A DNA stretch of 64,000 nt. It comes from Streptomyces caelestis. Lineage in GTDB: Bacteria > Actinomycetota > Actinomycetes > Streptomycetales > Streptomycetaceae. Below, in pieces: positions 28,350 through 36,963 of this stretch; position 1 is the stretch's first letter, and each line of letters opens with the position of its first letter. The notes under the pieces are model-generated. The model was not told the DNA's origin, ran no database searches, and saw nothing but the letters and a program-made list of their open reading frames with translations. Where the stretch lies: positions 171,166 through 235,165 of the forward strand of contig NZ_LGCN01000251.1 of the NCBI RefSeq assembly GCF_001279005.1, read 5' to 3'. Both the position numbers and the translations under genes were made by a program.

Positions 28350-28372
28350 ACCGTACGGCCCGCCACCGACAA
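28350..28372 (-). promoter_or_regulatory. RecA-independent DNA-damage promoter of ogt
   Basis: Read on the minus strand: TTGTCGGTG (28372-28364), 8 bp, TACGGT (28355-28350). It matches the actinobacterial RecA-NDp consensus tTGTCRgtg-N8-TAnnnT at every fixed position. That motif is recognised with the PafBC activator in mycobacteria. The predicted start point falls on the ATG at 28342. Confidence 0.85.
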
Positions 28373-28396
28373 CGCCCCGAAGCGCGGGCGGACGCC

Positions 28397-29269
28397 TCAG
28401 CCGCGCACCGCGTCCCGCACCACGTCGGGAGCGTTGGTGATGATCCCGTCGACTCCGAACCCGGCGACCCGCCGGGCGGCGGCCGCGTCGTTCACGGTCC
28501 AGGTGCACACCTCCAGCGGCTTGCCGTGCACCCCCTTGAAGGCGTGCACGGCGGCGACGTAACCGGCGGTGAGGGAACCGTACGAGGGATTGATCTGGTC
28601 GGTGAAGGCCGCGTACGCGGGCAGGTCCGCCACGGGCGGCGTCCCGAGGAAGCCCGTCTTCACCGCGGGCCGCAGATCGTGGACCGTCCGTACGCTGTCC
28701 GCGCTGAAGCTCTGCACGATCAGCCGGTCCCGCACGTGCCGGCGGTCCAGCCAGCCCTCGTCGCCCAGCACCTTGACGATCTGCCGCTCGATGCCGGGAT
28801 ACAGCCGAGGGTTCTTGATCTCCAGCAGCAGCTTCTGACGGTGCCGCTCGACGCGGTGCACGAACTGCTCCAGCGTCGGCACACGCGCGCCCGCGTACGC
28901 GGGGCCGAACCAGCTGCCCGCGTCCAGCCGGGCGATCTCCGCGGCGGTGAAGTCCTTCACCTTCCACGGGGCCCGGTCGGGGAAGACCTCCTCGACGTCG
29001 GTGGTCCGCTGGAGGCTGTCGTCGTGCAGGACGACGAGTTCACCGTCCCTGGTGCGCTGGACGTCGTTCTCCACCCAGTCGACGCCGAGCGCGGCGGCCC
29101 GGTCGACGGCCGCCAGGGTGTTCTCGGGCGCGTACGCGGACGCGCCCCGGTGGGCCATCACCAGGGGCCGCGCGGAGTCCTCCGCGGCCCGCGCGGGGGA
29201 GAGCGGGAGCAGGAGGGCGGCGGCGCCCAGGAGCGCGGTGGCCGAGACGGTGACAGAGCGTGCGGACAT
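28397..29269 (-). CDS. secreted glycerophosphodiester phosphodiesterase
   Basis: A 290-residue GDPD enzyme with a cleavable signal peptide (hydrophobic AALLLPLSP then ARAAEDS near residue 28). The catalytic core is VMAHRGASAYAPENTL, VENDVQRTRDGELVVLHDDSL, LLEIKNP and CTWTVNDAAAARRVAGFGVDGIITN in outline. It hydrolyses glycerophosphodiesters to glycerol-3-phosphate and an alcohol outside the cell. GAGGGG precedes the ATG. Confidence 0.93.
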   Translation of the reverse strand: MSARSVTVSATALLGAAALLLPLSPARAAEDSARPLVMAHRGASAYAPENTLAAVDRAAALGVDWVENDVQRTRDGELVVLHDDSLQRTTDVEEVFPDRAPWKVKDFTAAEIARLDAGSWFGPAYAGARVPTLEQFVHRVERHRQKLLLEIKNPRLYPGIERQIVKVLGDEGWLDRRHVRDRLIVQSFSADSVRTVHDLRPAVKTGFLGTPPVADLPAYAAFTDQINPSYGSLTAGYVAAVHAFKGVHGKPLEVCTWTVNDAAAARRVAGFGVDGIITNAPDVVRDAVRG

Positions 29270-29547
29270 GCGTACCCCTCGCGTCGAGCGATCACGGTCG
29301 GCTCAACTCTGACAGCGGAGGGTCGACACGAGGCGAGTGCGGGATGACCGTGGATTGAACGGTGTCGGCCGGACTCCGCACACTGGTGCCACACACCTGG
29401 GGCGAGGGCGTGTTTCTTTGCCGGAAAGTCGTTCGTCCGTTCCGGCGGGGGTCATACTCTCTGCGTCGTTCCTGGCCGCCTCCGCGGCGCCGGGAGGGGG
29501 GATGTCAGGGCGTTGCGGGACACACGGGTCGGAAAGGGCAACCGCGC

Positions 29548-30411
29548 ATGCACAGCACGGTCGACGGATTCAGCTACGGCCTGGTCACACCGCTGGTGGC
29601 CTTCCTCATGGCCTGTCTCGGCGGCGCCCTGGGCCTGCGCTGCACCGCCAGGGCCATCAGGGTGGCCCGCTCCTGGCGCCCCGGCTGGCTCGCCCTGGGG
29701 GCCGCGACCATCGGCTCCGGCATCTGGACGATGCACTTCGTCGCGATGACGGGCTTCACCGTCGAGGGCACGCCGATCCACTACGACCGGCTGATCACGT
29801 TCGCCAGTCTGGCCGTCGCCGTCGTCATGGTGGGCATCGGGATCTTCATCGTCGGTTACAAGGGCGCCTCCGGAACGGCCCTGTTCACCGGGGGCACCAT
29901 CACCGGCCTCGGCATCGCCTCGATGCACTACCTCGGCATGGCGGGGATGAACCTCGACGGATACCTGGAGTACGACGTCCCCACGGTCGCCGCGTCCGTC
30001 GCCATCGCCATGGCCGCCGCCAGCGCCGCCCTGTGGGCGGCCGGGCAGGTGCGGGGCTTCCTGTGGGGCCTGGGCGCCAGCGTCGTCATGGGGCTCGCGG
30101 TCACCGGGATGCACTACACGGGCATGGCCGCGCTCGAGGTGCACGTCCACGGAACGGCCGACCCCGTCGCGGGGGAGCCGGCGGCCACCCTGCTCGGGCC
30201 GATGATGGTCGGACCGCTCGCCTTCCTCGTCCTGGCGGGCGTCGTGGTGCTCTTCGATCCGCTGATGGTCGCCGGCGGGTCCGCCCCGCCCCCCGCCGAG
30301 CGAAAGCCCGGCGTCCCCGCCCACTCCCCGGCCCACCACACCCCGGCACGCTCGCGGCTGCGGGCCCGCGGCCCCGTGGAACACCGCTCCCGGACCCCGC
30401 AACGCCGCTGA
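29548..30411 (+). CDS. MHYT-domain membrane sensor protein
   Basis: A 287-residue integral membrane protein with three MHYT-type motifs: [22 protein letters not shown] and [11 protein letters not shown], spaced across about seven helices. These Met/His clusters are proposed to bind copper and sense O2, CO or NO. It ends in a Pro/Arg-rich cytoplasmic tail with no GGDEF, EAL or kinase domain, so any output must come from the tail or a partner. GGAAAGGG lies before the ATG. Confidence 0.88.
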   Translation: MHSTVDGFSYGLVTPLVAFLMACLGGALGLRCTARAIRVARSWRPGWLALGAATIGSGIWTMHFVAMTGFTVEGTPIHYDRLITFASLAVAVVMVGIGIFIVGYKGASGTALFTGGTITGLGIASMHYLGMAGMNLDGYLEYDVPTVAASVAIAMAAASAALWAAGQVRGFLWGLGASVVMGLAVTGMHYTGMAALEVHVHGTADPVAGEPAATLLGPMMVGPLAFLVLAGVVVLFDPLMVAGGSAPPPAERKPGVPAHSPAHHTPARSRLRARGPVEHRSRTPQRR

Positions 30412-30422
30412 TCCCGGACCCA

Positions 30423-30445
30423 TTGTCAGTGGGTGGCCGTACGGT
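30423..30445 (+). promoter_or_regulatory. RecA-independent DNA-damage promoter of uvrB
   Basis: TTGTCAGTG (30423-30431), 8 bp, TACGGT (30440-30445) is a full match to tTGTCRgtg-N8-TAnnnT. The start point 7-8 bp downstream coincides with the uvrB ATG at 30453, so the transcript should be leaderless. Confidence 0.85.
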
Positions 30446-30452
30446 GGATGAC

Positions 30453-32600
30453 ATGCGGCCCGTTTCCCAGATCGAACGCACGGTGGCGCCCTTCGAGGTC
30501 GTCAGCCCCTACCAGCCGAGCGGCGACCAGCCGACGGCCATCGCCGACCTCGCCCGGCGCATCGAAGCAGGTGAGAAGGATGTCGTCCTGCTCGGCGCGA
30601 CCGGCACCGGCAAGTCCGCCACCACCGCGTGGATGATCGAGAAGCTCCAGCGCCCCACCCTGGTCATGGCGCCGAACAAGACCCTGGCGGCCCAGCTGGC
30701 CAACGAGTTCCGCGAGCTGCTGCCGAACAACGCGGTCGAATACTTCGTCTCGTACTACGACTACTACCAGCCCGAGGCGTACGTCCCGCAGTCGGACACC
30801 TACATCGAGAAGGACTCCTCGATCAACGAGGAGGTCGAGCGGCTGCGCCACTCCGCGACCAACTCGCTGCTCACCCGCCGCGACGTCGTCGTGGTCGCCT
30901 CCGTCTCCTGCATCTACGGCCTGGGCACCCCGCAGGAGTACGTGGACCGCATGGTCCCCCTGCGCGTCGGCGACGAGCACGACCGCGACGAGCTGCTGCG
31001 CCGCTTCGTCGACATCCAGTACACACGCAACGACATGGCCTTCACCCGCGGCACCTTCCGCGTCCGCGGCGACACCATCGAGATCTTCCCGGTCTACGAG
31101 GAGCTCGCCGTCCGCATCGAGATGTTCGGCGACGAGATCGAGGCGCTGTCCACGCTCCACCCGCTCACCGGCGAGATCATCAGCGACGACCAGCAGCTGT
31201 ACGTCTTCCCGGCCTCCCACTACGTCGCGGGCCCCGAGCGGCTGGAGCGCGCGGTCAACGACATCGAGAAGGAGCTCGGCGAGCGCCTGACCGAGCTGGA
31301 GAGGCAGGGCAGGCTCCTGGAGGCCCAGCGCCTGCGTATGCGCACCACGTACGACATCGAGATGCTCCGCCAGATCGGCTCCTGCTCCGGCGTGGAGAAC
31401 TACTCGATGCACTTCGACGGCCGCTCTCCCGGCTCCCCGCCGAACACCCTGCTGGACTACTTCCCGGACGACTTCCTCCTCGTCATCGACGAGTCGCACG
31501 TCACCGTCCCGCAGATCGGCGCCATGTACGAGGGCGACGCCTCCCGTAAGCGCACCCTCGTCGACCACGGTTTCCGGCTCCCCTCCGCCCTGGACAACCG
31601 GCCGCTGAAGTGGGAGGAGTTCCAGGGGCGCGTCGGCCAGACCGTCTACCTGTCGGCCACCCCCGGACAGTACGAGCTCTCCCGCTCGGACGGCTTCGTC
31701 GAGCAGATCATCCGTCCCACCGGCCTCGTCGACCCCGAGGTCGTGGTCAAGCCCACCGAGGGCCAGATCGACGACCTGGTGCACGAGATCCGCACCCGTG
31801 TGGAGAAGGACGAACGCGTCCTGGTCACCACGCTCACCAAGAAGATGGCCGAGGACCTCACCGACTACTTCCTGGAACTCGGCATCCAGGTGCGCTACCT
31901 GCACAGCGACGTCGACACCCTGCGCCGGGTCGAGCTGCTGCGGGAGCTGCGCAGCGGCGAGTACGACGTCCTCGTCGGCATCAACCTGCTGCGCGAGGGC
32001 CTCGACCTGCCCGAGGTGTCCCTGGTGGCCATCCTCGACGCCGACAAGGAGGGCTTCCTGCGCTCGGGCACCTCCCTGATCCAGACCATCGGCCGCGCGG
32101 CGCGCAACGTCTCCGGTCAGGTCCACATGTACGCGGACAAGATCACCCCGGCGATGGAGAAGGCCATCGACGAGACCAACCGCCGCCGGGAGAAGCAGAT
32201 CGCGTACAACCGGGCGCACGGCATCGACCCGCAGCCCCTGCGCAAGAAGATCAACGACATCGTCGCCCAGATCGCCCGCGAGGACATCGACACCGAGCAG
32301 CTGCTCGGCTCGGGCTACCGCCAGGCCAAGAAGGACGGCGGCGCCAAGGCGCCCGTGCCCTCCCTGGGCGCCAAGGCGGCCAAGGGCGCGAAGAGCGCCA
32401 AGGGCGCCCGGGGCAAGGCCGCCGAGACCGTGCCGACCGACCGTCCCGCCGCCGAGCTCGCCGAGCAGATCGAGGAACTCACCACGCGGATGCGGGCCGC
32501 CGCGGCGGACCTGCAGTTCGAGATCGCGGCCCGGCTGCGCGACGAGGTGTCCGAGATGAAGAAGGAGCTGCGGCAGATGCAGGAGGCCGGCCTGTCCTGA
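30453..32600 (+). CDS. uvrB: UvrABC excinuclease subunit B
   Basis: A 715-residue helicase-like subunit that verifies damage and recruits UvrC in nucleotide-excision repair. Walker A is GATGTGKS. The beta-hairpin region is [20 protein letters not shown], the DEAD-like box is IDESHVT, followed by [10 protein letters not shown] and TIGRAARNV. The C-terminal UVR motif is [21 protein letters not shown]. An Ala/Lys/Gly-rich insertion precedes it. The ATG at 30453 fits the promoter position. A GTG three codons upstream lies within the -10 box. Confidence 0.97.
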   Translation: MRPVSQIERTVAPFEVVSPYQPSGDQPTAIADLARRIEAGEKDVVLLGATGTGKSATTAWMIEKLQRPTLVMAPNKTLAAQLANEFRELLPNNAVEYFVSYYDYYQPEAYVPQSDTYIEKDSSINEEVERLRHSATNSLLTRRDVVVVASVSCIYGLGTPQEYVDRMVPLRVGDEHDRDELLRRFVDIQYTRNDMAFTRGTFRVRGDTIEIFPVYEELAVRIEMFGDEIEALSTLHPLTGEIISDDQQLYVFPASHYVAGPERLERAVNDIEKELGERLTELERQGRLLEAQRLRMRTTYDIEMLRQIGSCSGVENYSMHFDGRSPGSPPNTLLDYFPDDFLLVIDESHVTVPQIGAMYEGDASRKRTLVDHGFRLPSALDNRPLKWEEFQGRVGQTVYLSATPGQYELSRSDGFVEQIIRPTGLVDPEVVVKPTEGQIDDLVHEIRTRVEKDERVLVTTLTKKMAEDLTDYFLELGIQVRYLHSDVDTLRRVELLRELRSGEYDVLVGINLLREGLDLPEVSLVAILDADKEGFLRSGTSLIQTIGRAARNVSGQVHMYADKITPAMEKAIDETNRRREKQIAYNRAHGIDPQPLRKKINDIVAQIAREDIDTEQLLGSGYRQAKKDGGAKAPVPSLGAKAAKGAKSAKGARGKAAETVPTDRPAAELAEQIEELTTRMRAAAADLQFEIAARLRDEVSEMKKELRQMQEAGLS

Positions 32601-32735
32601 CGGCCGGGTACGCGATGTGTTGCAAGAACGACACAAAGCACGGACCGGGGTACGTCGCCGTCAGTGCCCCTGCGTAGGGTTCTGAGCAACCGCGATCGCG
32701 CGGTAACAGGGGAAGTCCGAGAGGGGAATCAGCGC

Positions 32736-33314
32736 GTGACCGTCAACATGACCAAGGGTCAGGCCATCAGTCTGCAGAAGAACGACGGCGGCAGCCTGAC
32801 CGCGGTGCGCATGGGTCTCGGCTGGCAGGCGGCTCCCCGTCGCGGCCTGTTCGGCTCGCGCACCCGGGAGATCGACCTGGACGCCTCGGCCGTCCTGTTC
32901 GCGGACAAGCAGCCGGTCGACGTCGTCTTCTTCCGCCACCTGGTGAGCGACGACGGCTCGGTGCGTCACACCGGTGACAACCTCGTCGGCGGTGTCGGCC
33001 AGGGCGGCGACGACGAGGCCATCCTCGTCGACCTCTCGCGCGTCCCGGTCCACATCGACCAGATCGTCTTCACCGTGAACTCCTTCACGGGCCAGACCTT
33101 CCAGGAGGTGCAGAACGCGTTCTGCCGCCTCGTCGACGAGACCAACGGCCAGGAGCTCGCCCGCTACACGCTGGCCGGCGGCGGCGCCTACACGGCCCAG
33201 ATCATGGCGAAGGTGCACCGCTCCGGTACCGGCTGGACGATGACGGCCCTGGGCAACCCGGCCAACGGCCGCACCTTCCAGGACCTGATGCCGGCGATCC
33301 TGCCGGTCCTCTAG
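32736..33314 (+). CDS. TerD family protein
   Basis: A 192-residue TerD-domain protein. The calcium-binding hallmark is complete: RHTGDNLVGGVGQGGDDEAI then LVDLSRVPVHIDQIVFTVN. TerD proteins bind Ca2+ and act in tellurite and other stress responses with TerC-type membrane partners. The GTG at 32736 has GAGAGGGGA upstream. Next come a TerD-like fusion gene (70 bp on), terC and a Ca2+/H+ antiporter. Confidence 0.93.
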   Translation: MTVNMTKGQAISLQKNDGGSLTAVRMGLGWQAAPRRGLFGSRTREIDLDASAVLFADKQPVDVVFFRHLVSDDGSVRHTGDNLVGGVGQGGDDEAILVDLSRVPVHIDQIVFTVNSFTGQTFQEVQNAFCRLVDETNGQELARYTLAGGGAYTAQIMAKVHRSGTGWTMTALGNPANGRTFQDLMPAILPVL

Positions 33315-33384
33315 CCACCGCGCCCGAAGCCGGGCCGGGGCACGCCGGACGACACATCACACGCGACACGGGGGGACGAAGGCG

Positions 33385-35388
33385 ATGACTGCCGAGCTGG
33401 TGCGGGGGCAGAACCACCCGCTCTCCCAGTCCCGTCTGGAGATCCGGGTCTCGGCCGGCGCACCGGTCGTGGCCGCGGCCGCGCTCGGCGACGAGAACGG
33501 CCGGATCCACGGAGTGGAGTGGGTGGCCCACCCGGGCGCGCCCACCCGGCCCGGTCTGGAGGTGTCGCGTCAGGCGGCCGCCGACCACCGTCTCGCGGTG
33601 GACCTGGACGCCATGACGGAGGCGGTTCACCGCGTCAGTGTGCTGCTCGCCCTGCCCGCCCCGGGCAGCGGTCCGGGCCCCGCCCGGTTCGGCGCCGTGG
33701 CGGCCCCCTTCGTCGCCGTCACCGGCCTGGACGGCAGCGAGATCGCCGGCTACACCATCACGGGCCTGGAGACGGAGTCGGCCGTCGTCGCGCTGGAGCT
33801 CTACCGGCGGCAGGGCGCCTGGAAGGTGCGTGCCGTCGGCCAGGGCTACGCGGGCGGCCTGGCCGACCTCCTCACCGACCAGGGCCTGCCCGAGGCCGTA
33901 CAGCTCGCGGGCGCCGTCGACGAGGCGGTCACGCGGGGCCTCGCCCGCTCCGTGCAGGCGCCCCCGTCCCGCCCGGCCGACGGCGACCGCTCCCGTCAGC
34001 CGGCCGCCCCCGCGGTCGGCCCCGAGCAAGGTGGCACCGCACCGCAGGGCGCCCCCGGCTCCGTACCGCCGTCGTACGGCGGGCAGCCGGCCGGCGGGCC
34101 GGGGCAGGCCGGACCGCAGTCGGCGTACGGCGGAACCGGTGCCGCGGACCCGTCCGCGACCGCCGGCGGCCCGATCGACTACAGCCACCCCGGCCGGCGG
34201 AACTCCGCACCGCCGCCCCCGCCCACCGCGCCGCCGGCGCCGCCCGGACAGCCCGCGCGGCCCGTCGCGGGGGACGCGACCGGCTGGTCCATGGAGGAGC
34301 GGCTCTACAACCAGGTCTGGGGCATGTTCGAGGACCTGGCCCGCACCGCCGCCGCCTACCGCAGCGCCGTCGACTTCGCCGAGTCCCGCATGGACAAGGA
34401 GCTGGAGCAGGCCCTGTCCGACCCGCGCAGCCGGATCGGCGGCCAGAGCGACGCCGTGCGCGAGGCCGCCCGGGCCCGGCACGCACAGCTCGTCGGCCAG
34501 GCGCGAGAAGTCCTCGACCGGGACCTCGCCCAGCTCGCCGCCGAGGCCGACGTCGTCGAACCCGCACTGCCCCCGGCCTTCGCCCGCTGGGACAACCCCG
34601 CCTGGCACGCCTACCGGGTGCCGATGGAGATACCCATGGCGCTGCGTCTGGGCGATCTGCGGCTGCCGGAGGCCGACCGGATCCGCATCCCGATGCTGCT
34701 CCGGCTGCCGCTGGAGCGCGGCCTGTGGATCGACAGCGGACGGGCCGACCCGGTCGACGGGTCGTTCACCGACTCCCACGACATGCGGCGCCTCGCCATG
34801 GAGACGGCGGTGGCGCACGCGGCGCGACTGCTCGCCGTGTACCCGGCGGGCGAGTTCACCGTGCACGTCATCGACCCGGCCGGATCGGGCGAGCAGCCGC
34901 TGGCACCGCTGACGCGGACCGGTGTGCCGGCGGCTCCGCCCGCCCGGGGCGCCGCGGGCGTGGCGGAGGTGCTGGGCCGGCTCACACAGCGGGTCGACCT
35001 GGTGCAGATGGCGCTGCGCGGAGGCGCCCCGGACGCGCTGCCGCCCGGCTTCGACACCTCCCAGCAGCTGCTGATCGTCAATGACTTCCCGCACGGCTTC
35101 GACGACCGGGCCGTGAACCAGTTGCGCTACCTCGCCGACGAGGGCCCGTCCGTCGGGGTCCATCTGATGATGGTCGCCGACCGCGAGGAGTCCGCGGGCT
35201 ACGGCCCGCTCCTCGACCCGCTGTGGCGTTCGCTGCTGCGACTGACCCCCGTGCCCGACGACCACCTGGCCGACCCGTGGGTCGGACACGCCTGGACCTA
35301 CGAGCCGCCGCTCGTGCCGCCGGGCAGTCAGATCCTCCACCAGGTGCTCACCCAGGTCGCGGCGGCCCGCCGCTCATGGAGCAGGTGA
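33385..35388 (+). CDS. TerD-like protein with long C-terminal half (possible degenerate FtsK-like ATPase)
   Basis: A 667-residue protein in three parts. Residues 1-190 are TerD-like (RLEIRVSAGAPVVAAAALGD, VEWVAHPGAPTRPGLEV, SEIAGYTITGLETE) but the Ca2+-binding GDN/GDDE loop is missing. Residues ~195-300 are Pro/Gly/Ala-rich linker. Residues ~305-667 are a helical plus alpha/beta region: WHAYRVPMEIPMALRLGDL, PMLLRLPLERGLWIDSGRA, FTVHVIDPAGSGEQPL, LLIVNDFPHGFDDRAV and VGVHLMMVADREES. That order resembles FtsK/SpoIIIE ATPases, with a bulky loop where Walker A should be. The resemblance is inference. Confidence 0.85.
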   Translation: MTAELVRGQNHPLSQSRLEIRVSAGAPVVAAAALGDENGRIHGVEWVAHPGAPTRPGLEVSRQAAADHRLAVDLDAMTEAVHRVSVLLALPAPGSGPGPARFGAVAAPFVAVTGLDGSEIAGYTITGLETESAVVALELYRRQGAWKVRAVGQGYAGGLADLLTDQGLPEAVQLAGAVDEAVTRGLARSVQAPPSRPADGDRSRQPAAPAVGPEQGGTAPQGAPGSVPPSYGGQPAGGPGQAGPQSAYGGTGAADPSATAGGPIDYSHPGRRNSAPPPPPTAPPAPPGQPARPVAGDATGWSMEERLYNQVWGMFEDLARTAAAYRSAVDFAESRMDKELEQALSDPRSRIGGQSDAVREAARARHAQLVGQAREVLDRDLAQLAAEADVVEPALPPAFARWDNPAWHAYRVPMEIPMALRLGDLRLPEADRIRIPMLLRLPLERGLWIDSGRADPVDGSFTDSHDMRRLAMETAVAHAARLLAVYPAGEFTVHVIDPAGSGEQPLAPLTRTGVPAAPPARGAAGVAEVLGRLTQRVDLVQMALRGGAPDALPPGFDTSQQLLIVNDFPHGFDDRAVNQLRYLADEGPSVGVHLMMVADREESAGYGPLLDPLWRSLLRLTPVPDDHLADPWVGHAWTYEPPLVPPGSQILHQVLTQVAAARRSWSR

Positions 35389-35462
35389 CGCCCCCCACCC
35401 CCTTGATCAAGGCCGAGTAAAGCGCCGCCATCTGCGGCTTTGTATCTTTCTTTACTTCCCCC

Positions 35463-35491
35463 TTTACCAACTCTTGGTGATTGGGTACTGT
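35463..35491 (+). promoter_or_regulatory. candidate promoter of the terC leader
   Basis: TTTACC (35463-35468), 17 bp, TACTGT (35486-35491) within an unusually AT-rich stretch (35430-35490). The predicted start point is about 35498, at the head of the riboswitch-like leader. Confidence 0.35.
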
Positions 35492-35499
35492 TGACCGCA

Positions 35500-35628
35500 C
35501 GGAGGGGAGTACTCCCTGTCTGTGCGGCGACCCCGTCAATACGGATCAGGCCAGATCCCGGGGCGTCGGCCCGAAGGAACGTCCGGACGCAGCCGAGCGC
35601 CGGAGGCCCGGGTGGAAGAGACCTCCGG
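35500..35628 (+). ncRNA. yybP-ykoY-type manganese riboswitch upstream of terC
   Basis: The leader carries GGGGAGTA (35504-35511), then CGTCAATACG (35534-35543) and GGTGGAAGAGACCTCC (35610-35625), with pairing segments between them. The GGGGAGTA box plus a distal GAAGAGACC box is the signature I recall for this Mn2+-sensing class. The class commonly controls TerC-type genes, and terC starts 49 bp downstream. The call rests on motif recognition, not on a covariance-model search. Confidence 0.7.
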
Positions 35629-35676
35629 CAGCGACGACGCTGACATTTGCCGTGTGACGTATCTGCCGGAGGCGCA

Positions 35677-36678
35677 GTGGATGTTTCCCCGACCCTATGG
35701 GTCCTGACGATCGCGGGCCTGTGTGCCCTCATCGCCGTCGACTTCTTCATCGGTCGCAAACCGCATGACGTATCCATCAAGGAAGCCGGGATCTGGACCG
35801 TCGTCTGGATCGTCCTGGCCGCGCTCTTCGGGCTGGGCCTGCTGATCTGGGGTGGAGGGCAGGCCGGAGGCGAGTTCTTCGCCGGCTACATCACCGAGAA
35901 GTCGCTGAGCGTCGACAACCTCTTCGTCTTCGTCCTGATCATGGCGAAGTTCGCGGTGCCGACGCAGTACCAGCAGCGGGTGCTCCTCGTCGGCGTCCTC
36001 ATCGCCCTGGTGCTGCGCGCGATATTCATCGCCGCCGGCGCGGCGATCCTCGCCAGCTTCTCCTGGGTGTTCTACCTCTTCGGCGCCTTCCTGATCTGGA
36101 CCGCCTGGAAGCTCATCCAGGAGGCCCGGGCCGACGAGGAGGACGAGGAGTACGAGGAGAACAAGCTGCTCAAGGCGGCCGAGCGCCGCTTCGGCGTGGC
36201 CGACCGGTACCACGGCACCAAGCTGTGGATCGAGCAGAACGGCAAGCGGGTCATGACCCCGATGCTCGTCGTCATGCTCGCCATCGGCACCACGGACATC
36301 CTGTTCGCGCTCGACTCGATCCCCGCGATCTTCGGCCTGACGCAGGACCCGTACATCGTGTTCACGGCGAACGCGTTCGCGCTGATGGGCCTCAGGCAGC
36401 TGTACTTCCTGATCGGCGGCCTGCTGAGGAAGCTGGTCCACCTGTCCTACGGCCTGTCGATCATCCTCGGCTTCATCGGTGTGAAGCTGGTGCTGCACGC
36501 ACTGCACGAGTCCGGGGTACATGTACCCGAGATCAGCATCCCGGTCTCGCTGGGCGTGATCTGCGCGGTCCTGGTCGTCACCACGATCACCAGCCTGCGG
36601 GCCTCCCGCAAGCAGGCGGAGGCCGAGGCGACAGCGGACCGGGGCGAGATCCCCGTGAAGAACGACATCGACGTCTGA
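35677..36678 (+). CDS. TerC family integral membrane protein
   Basis: A 333-residue membrane protein with about eight to nine helices and the TerC acidic intramembrane motifs AVDFFIGRKPHDVS, TEKSLSVDNLFVFVLIM and TTDILFALDSIPAIFG. A cytoplasmic acidic loop (ADEEDEEYEENKLLKAAERR in outline) divides the halves. TerC proteins export or handle Mn2+ and have been tied to metal loading of exported proteins. GTG 35677 has GGAGG close upstream. Regulation by the leader riboswitch is likely. Confidence 0.95.
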   Translation: MDVSPTLWVLTIAGLCALIAVDFFIGRKPHDVSIKEAGIWTVVWIVLAALFGLGLLIWGGGQAGGEFFAGYITEKSLSVDNLFVFVLIMAKFAVPTQYQQRVLLVGVLIALVLRAIFIAAGAAILASFSWVFYLFGAFLIWTAWKLIQEARADEEDEEYEENKLLKAAERRFGVADRYHGTKLWIEQNGKRVMTPMLVVMLAIGTTDILFALDSIPAIFGLTQDPYIVFTANAFALMGLRQLYFLIGGLLRKLVHLSYGLSIILGFIGVKLVLHALHESGVHVPEISIPVSLGVICAVLVVTTITSLRASRKQAEAEATADRGEIPVKNDIDV

Positions 36679-36703
36679 CCCTGTCGGACACCGGAACGCC
36701 GGT

Positions 36704-36746
36704 ACCGGGAGCGGAGGTCAGCACCTCGCCGACCACCGCTCCCGGT
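36704..36746 (+). terminator. terminator after terC
   Basis: 11-bp perfect stem ACCGGGAGCGG (36704-36714) and CCGCTCCCGGT (36736-36746) with a 21-nt loop, 25 bp after the terC stop. The rest of the 285-bp gap holds only a doubtful 38-codon ORF at 36811-36927. Confidence 0.55.
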
Positions 36747-36963
36747 CCCGTCTGTTCCCACCCCGCGCCGCCCGCAGGCGCCGACCGAACACGACTCGTA
36801 CGAGGAGGCCATGCGTGACCATGATGACCCCGAGACGATCAGGATCGCGGAGCGGAGGGGTACGCCGTGCGGCGGTGGCGCCCCCCGTGCCCCCTGCGGT
36901 CGGCCGGTGGTCGGAGGGCCGCGGTGAGGTGCGCCGCCCGTTCACGTCTGCGACGATCGCCCC

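Noticed and set aside
33385..35388. Reading the TerD fusion as an active FtsK translocase
   Set aside because: No Walker A lysine or Walker B acidic pair is visible, so an active ATPase is not supported. Only a possible degenerate relationship is proposed.
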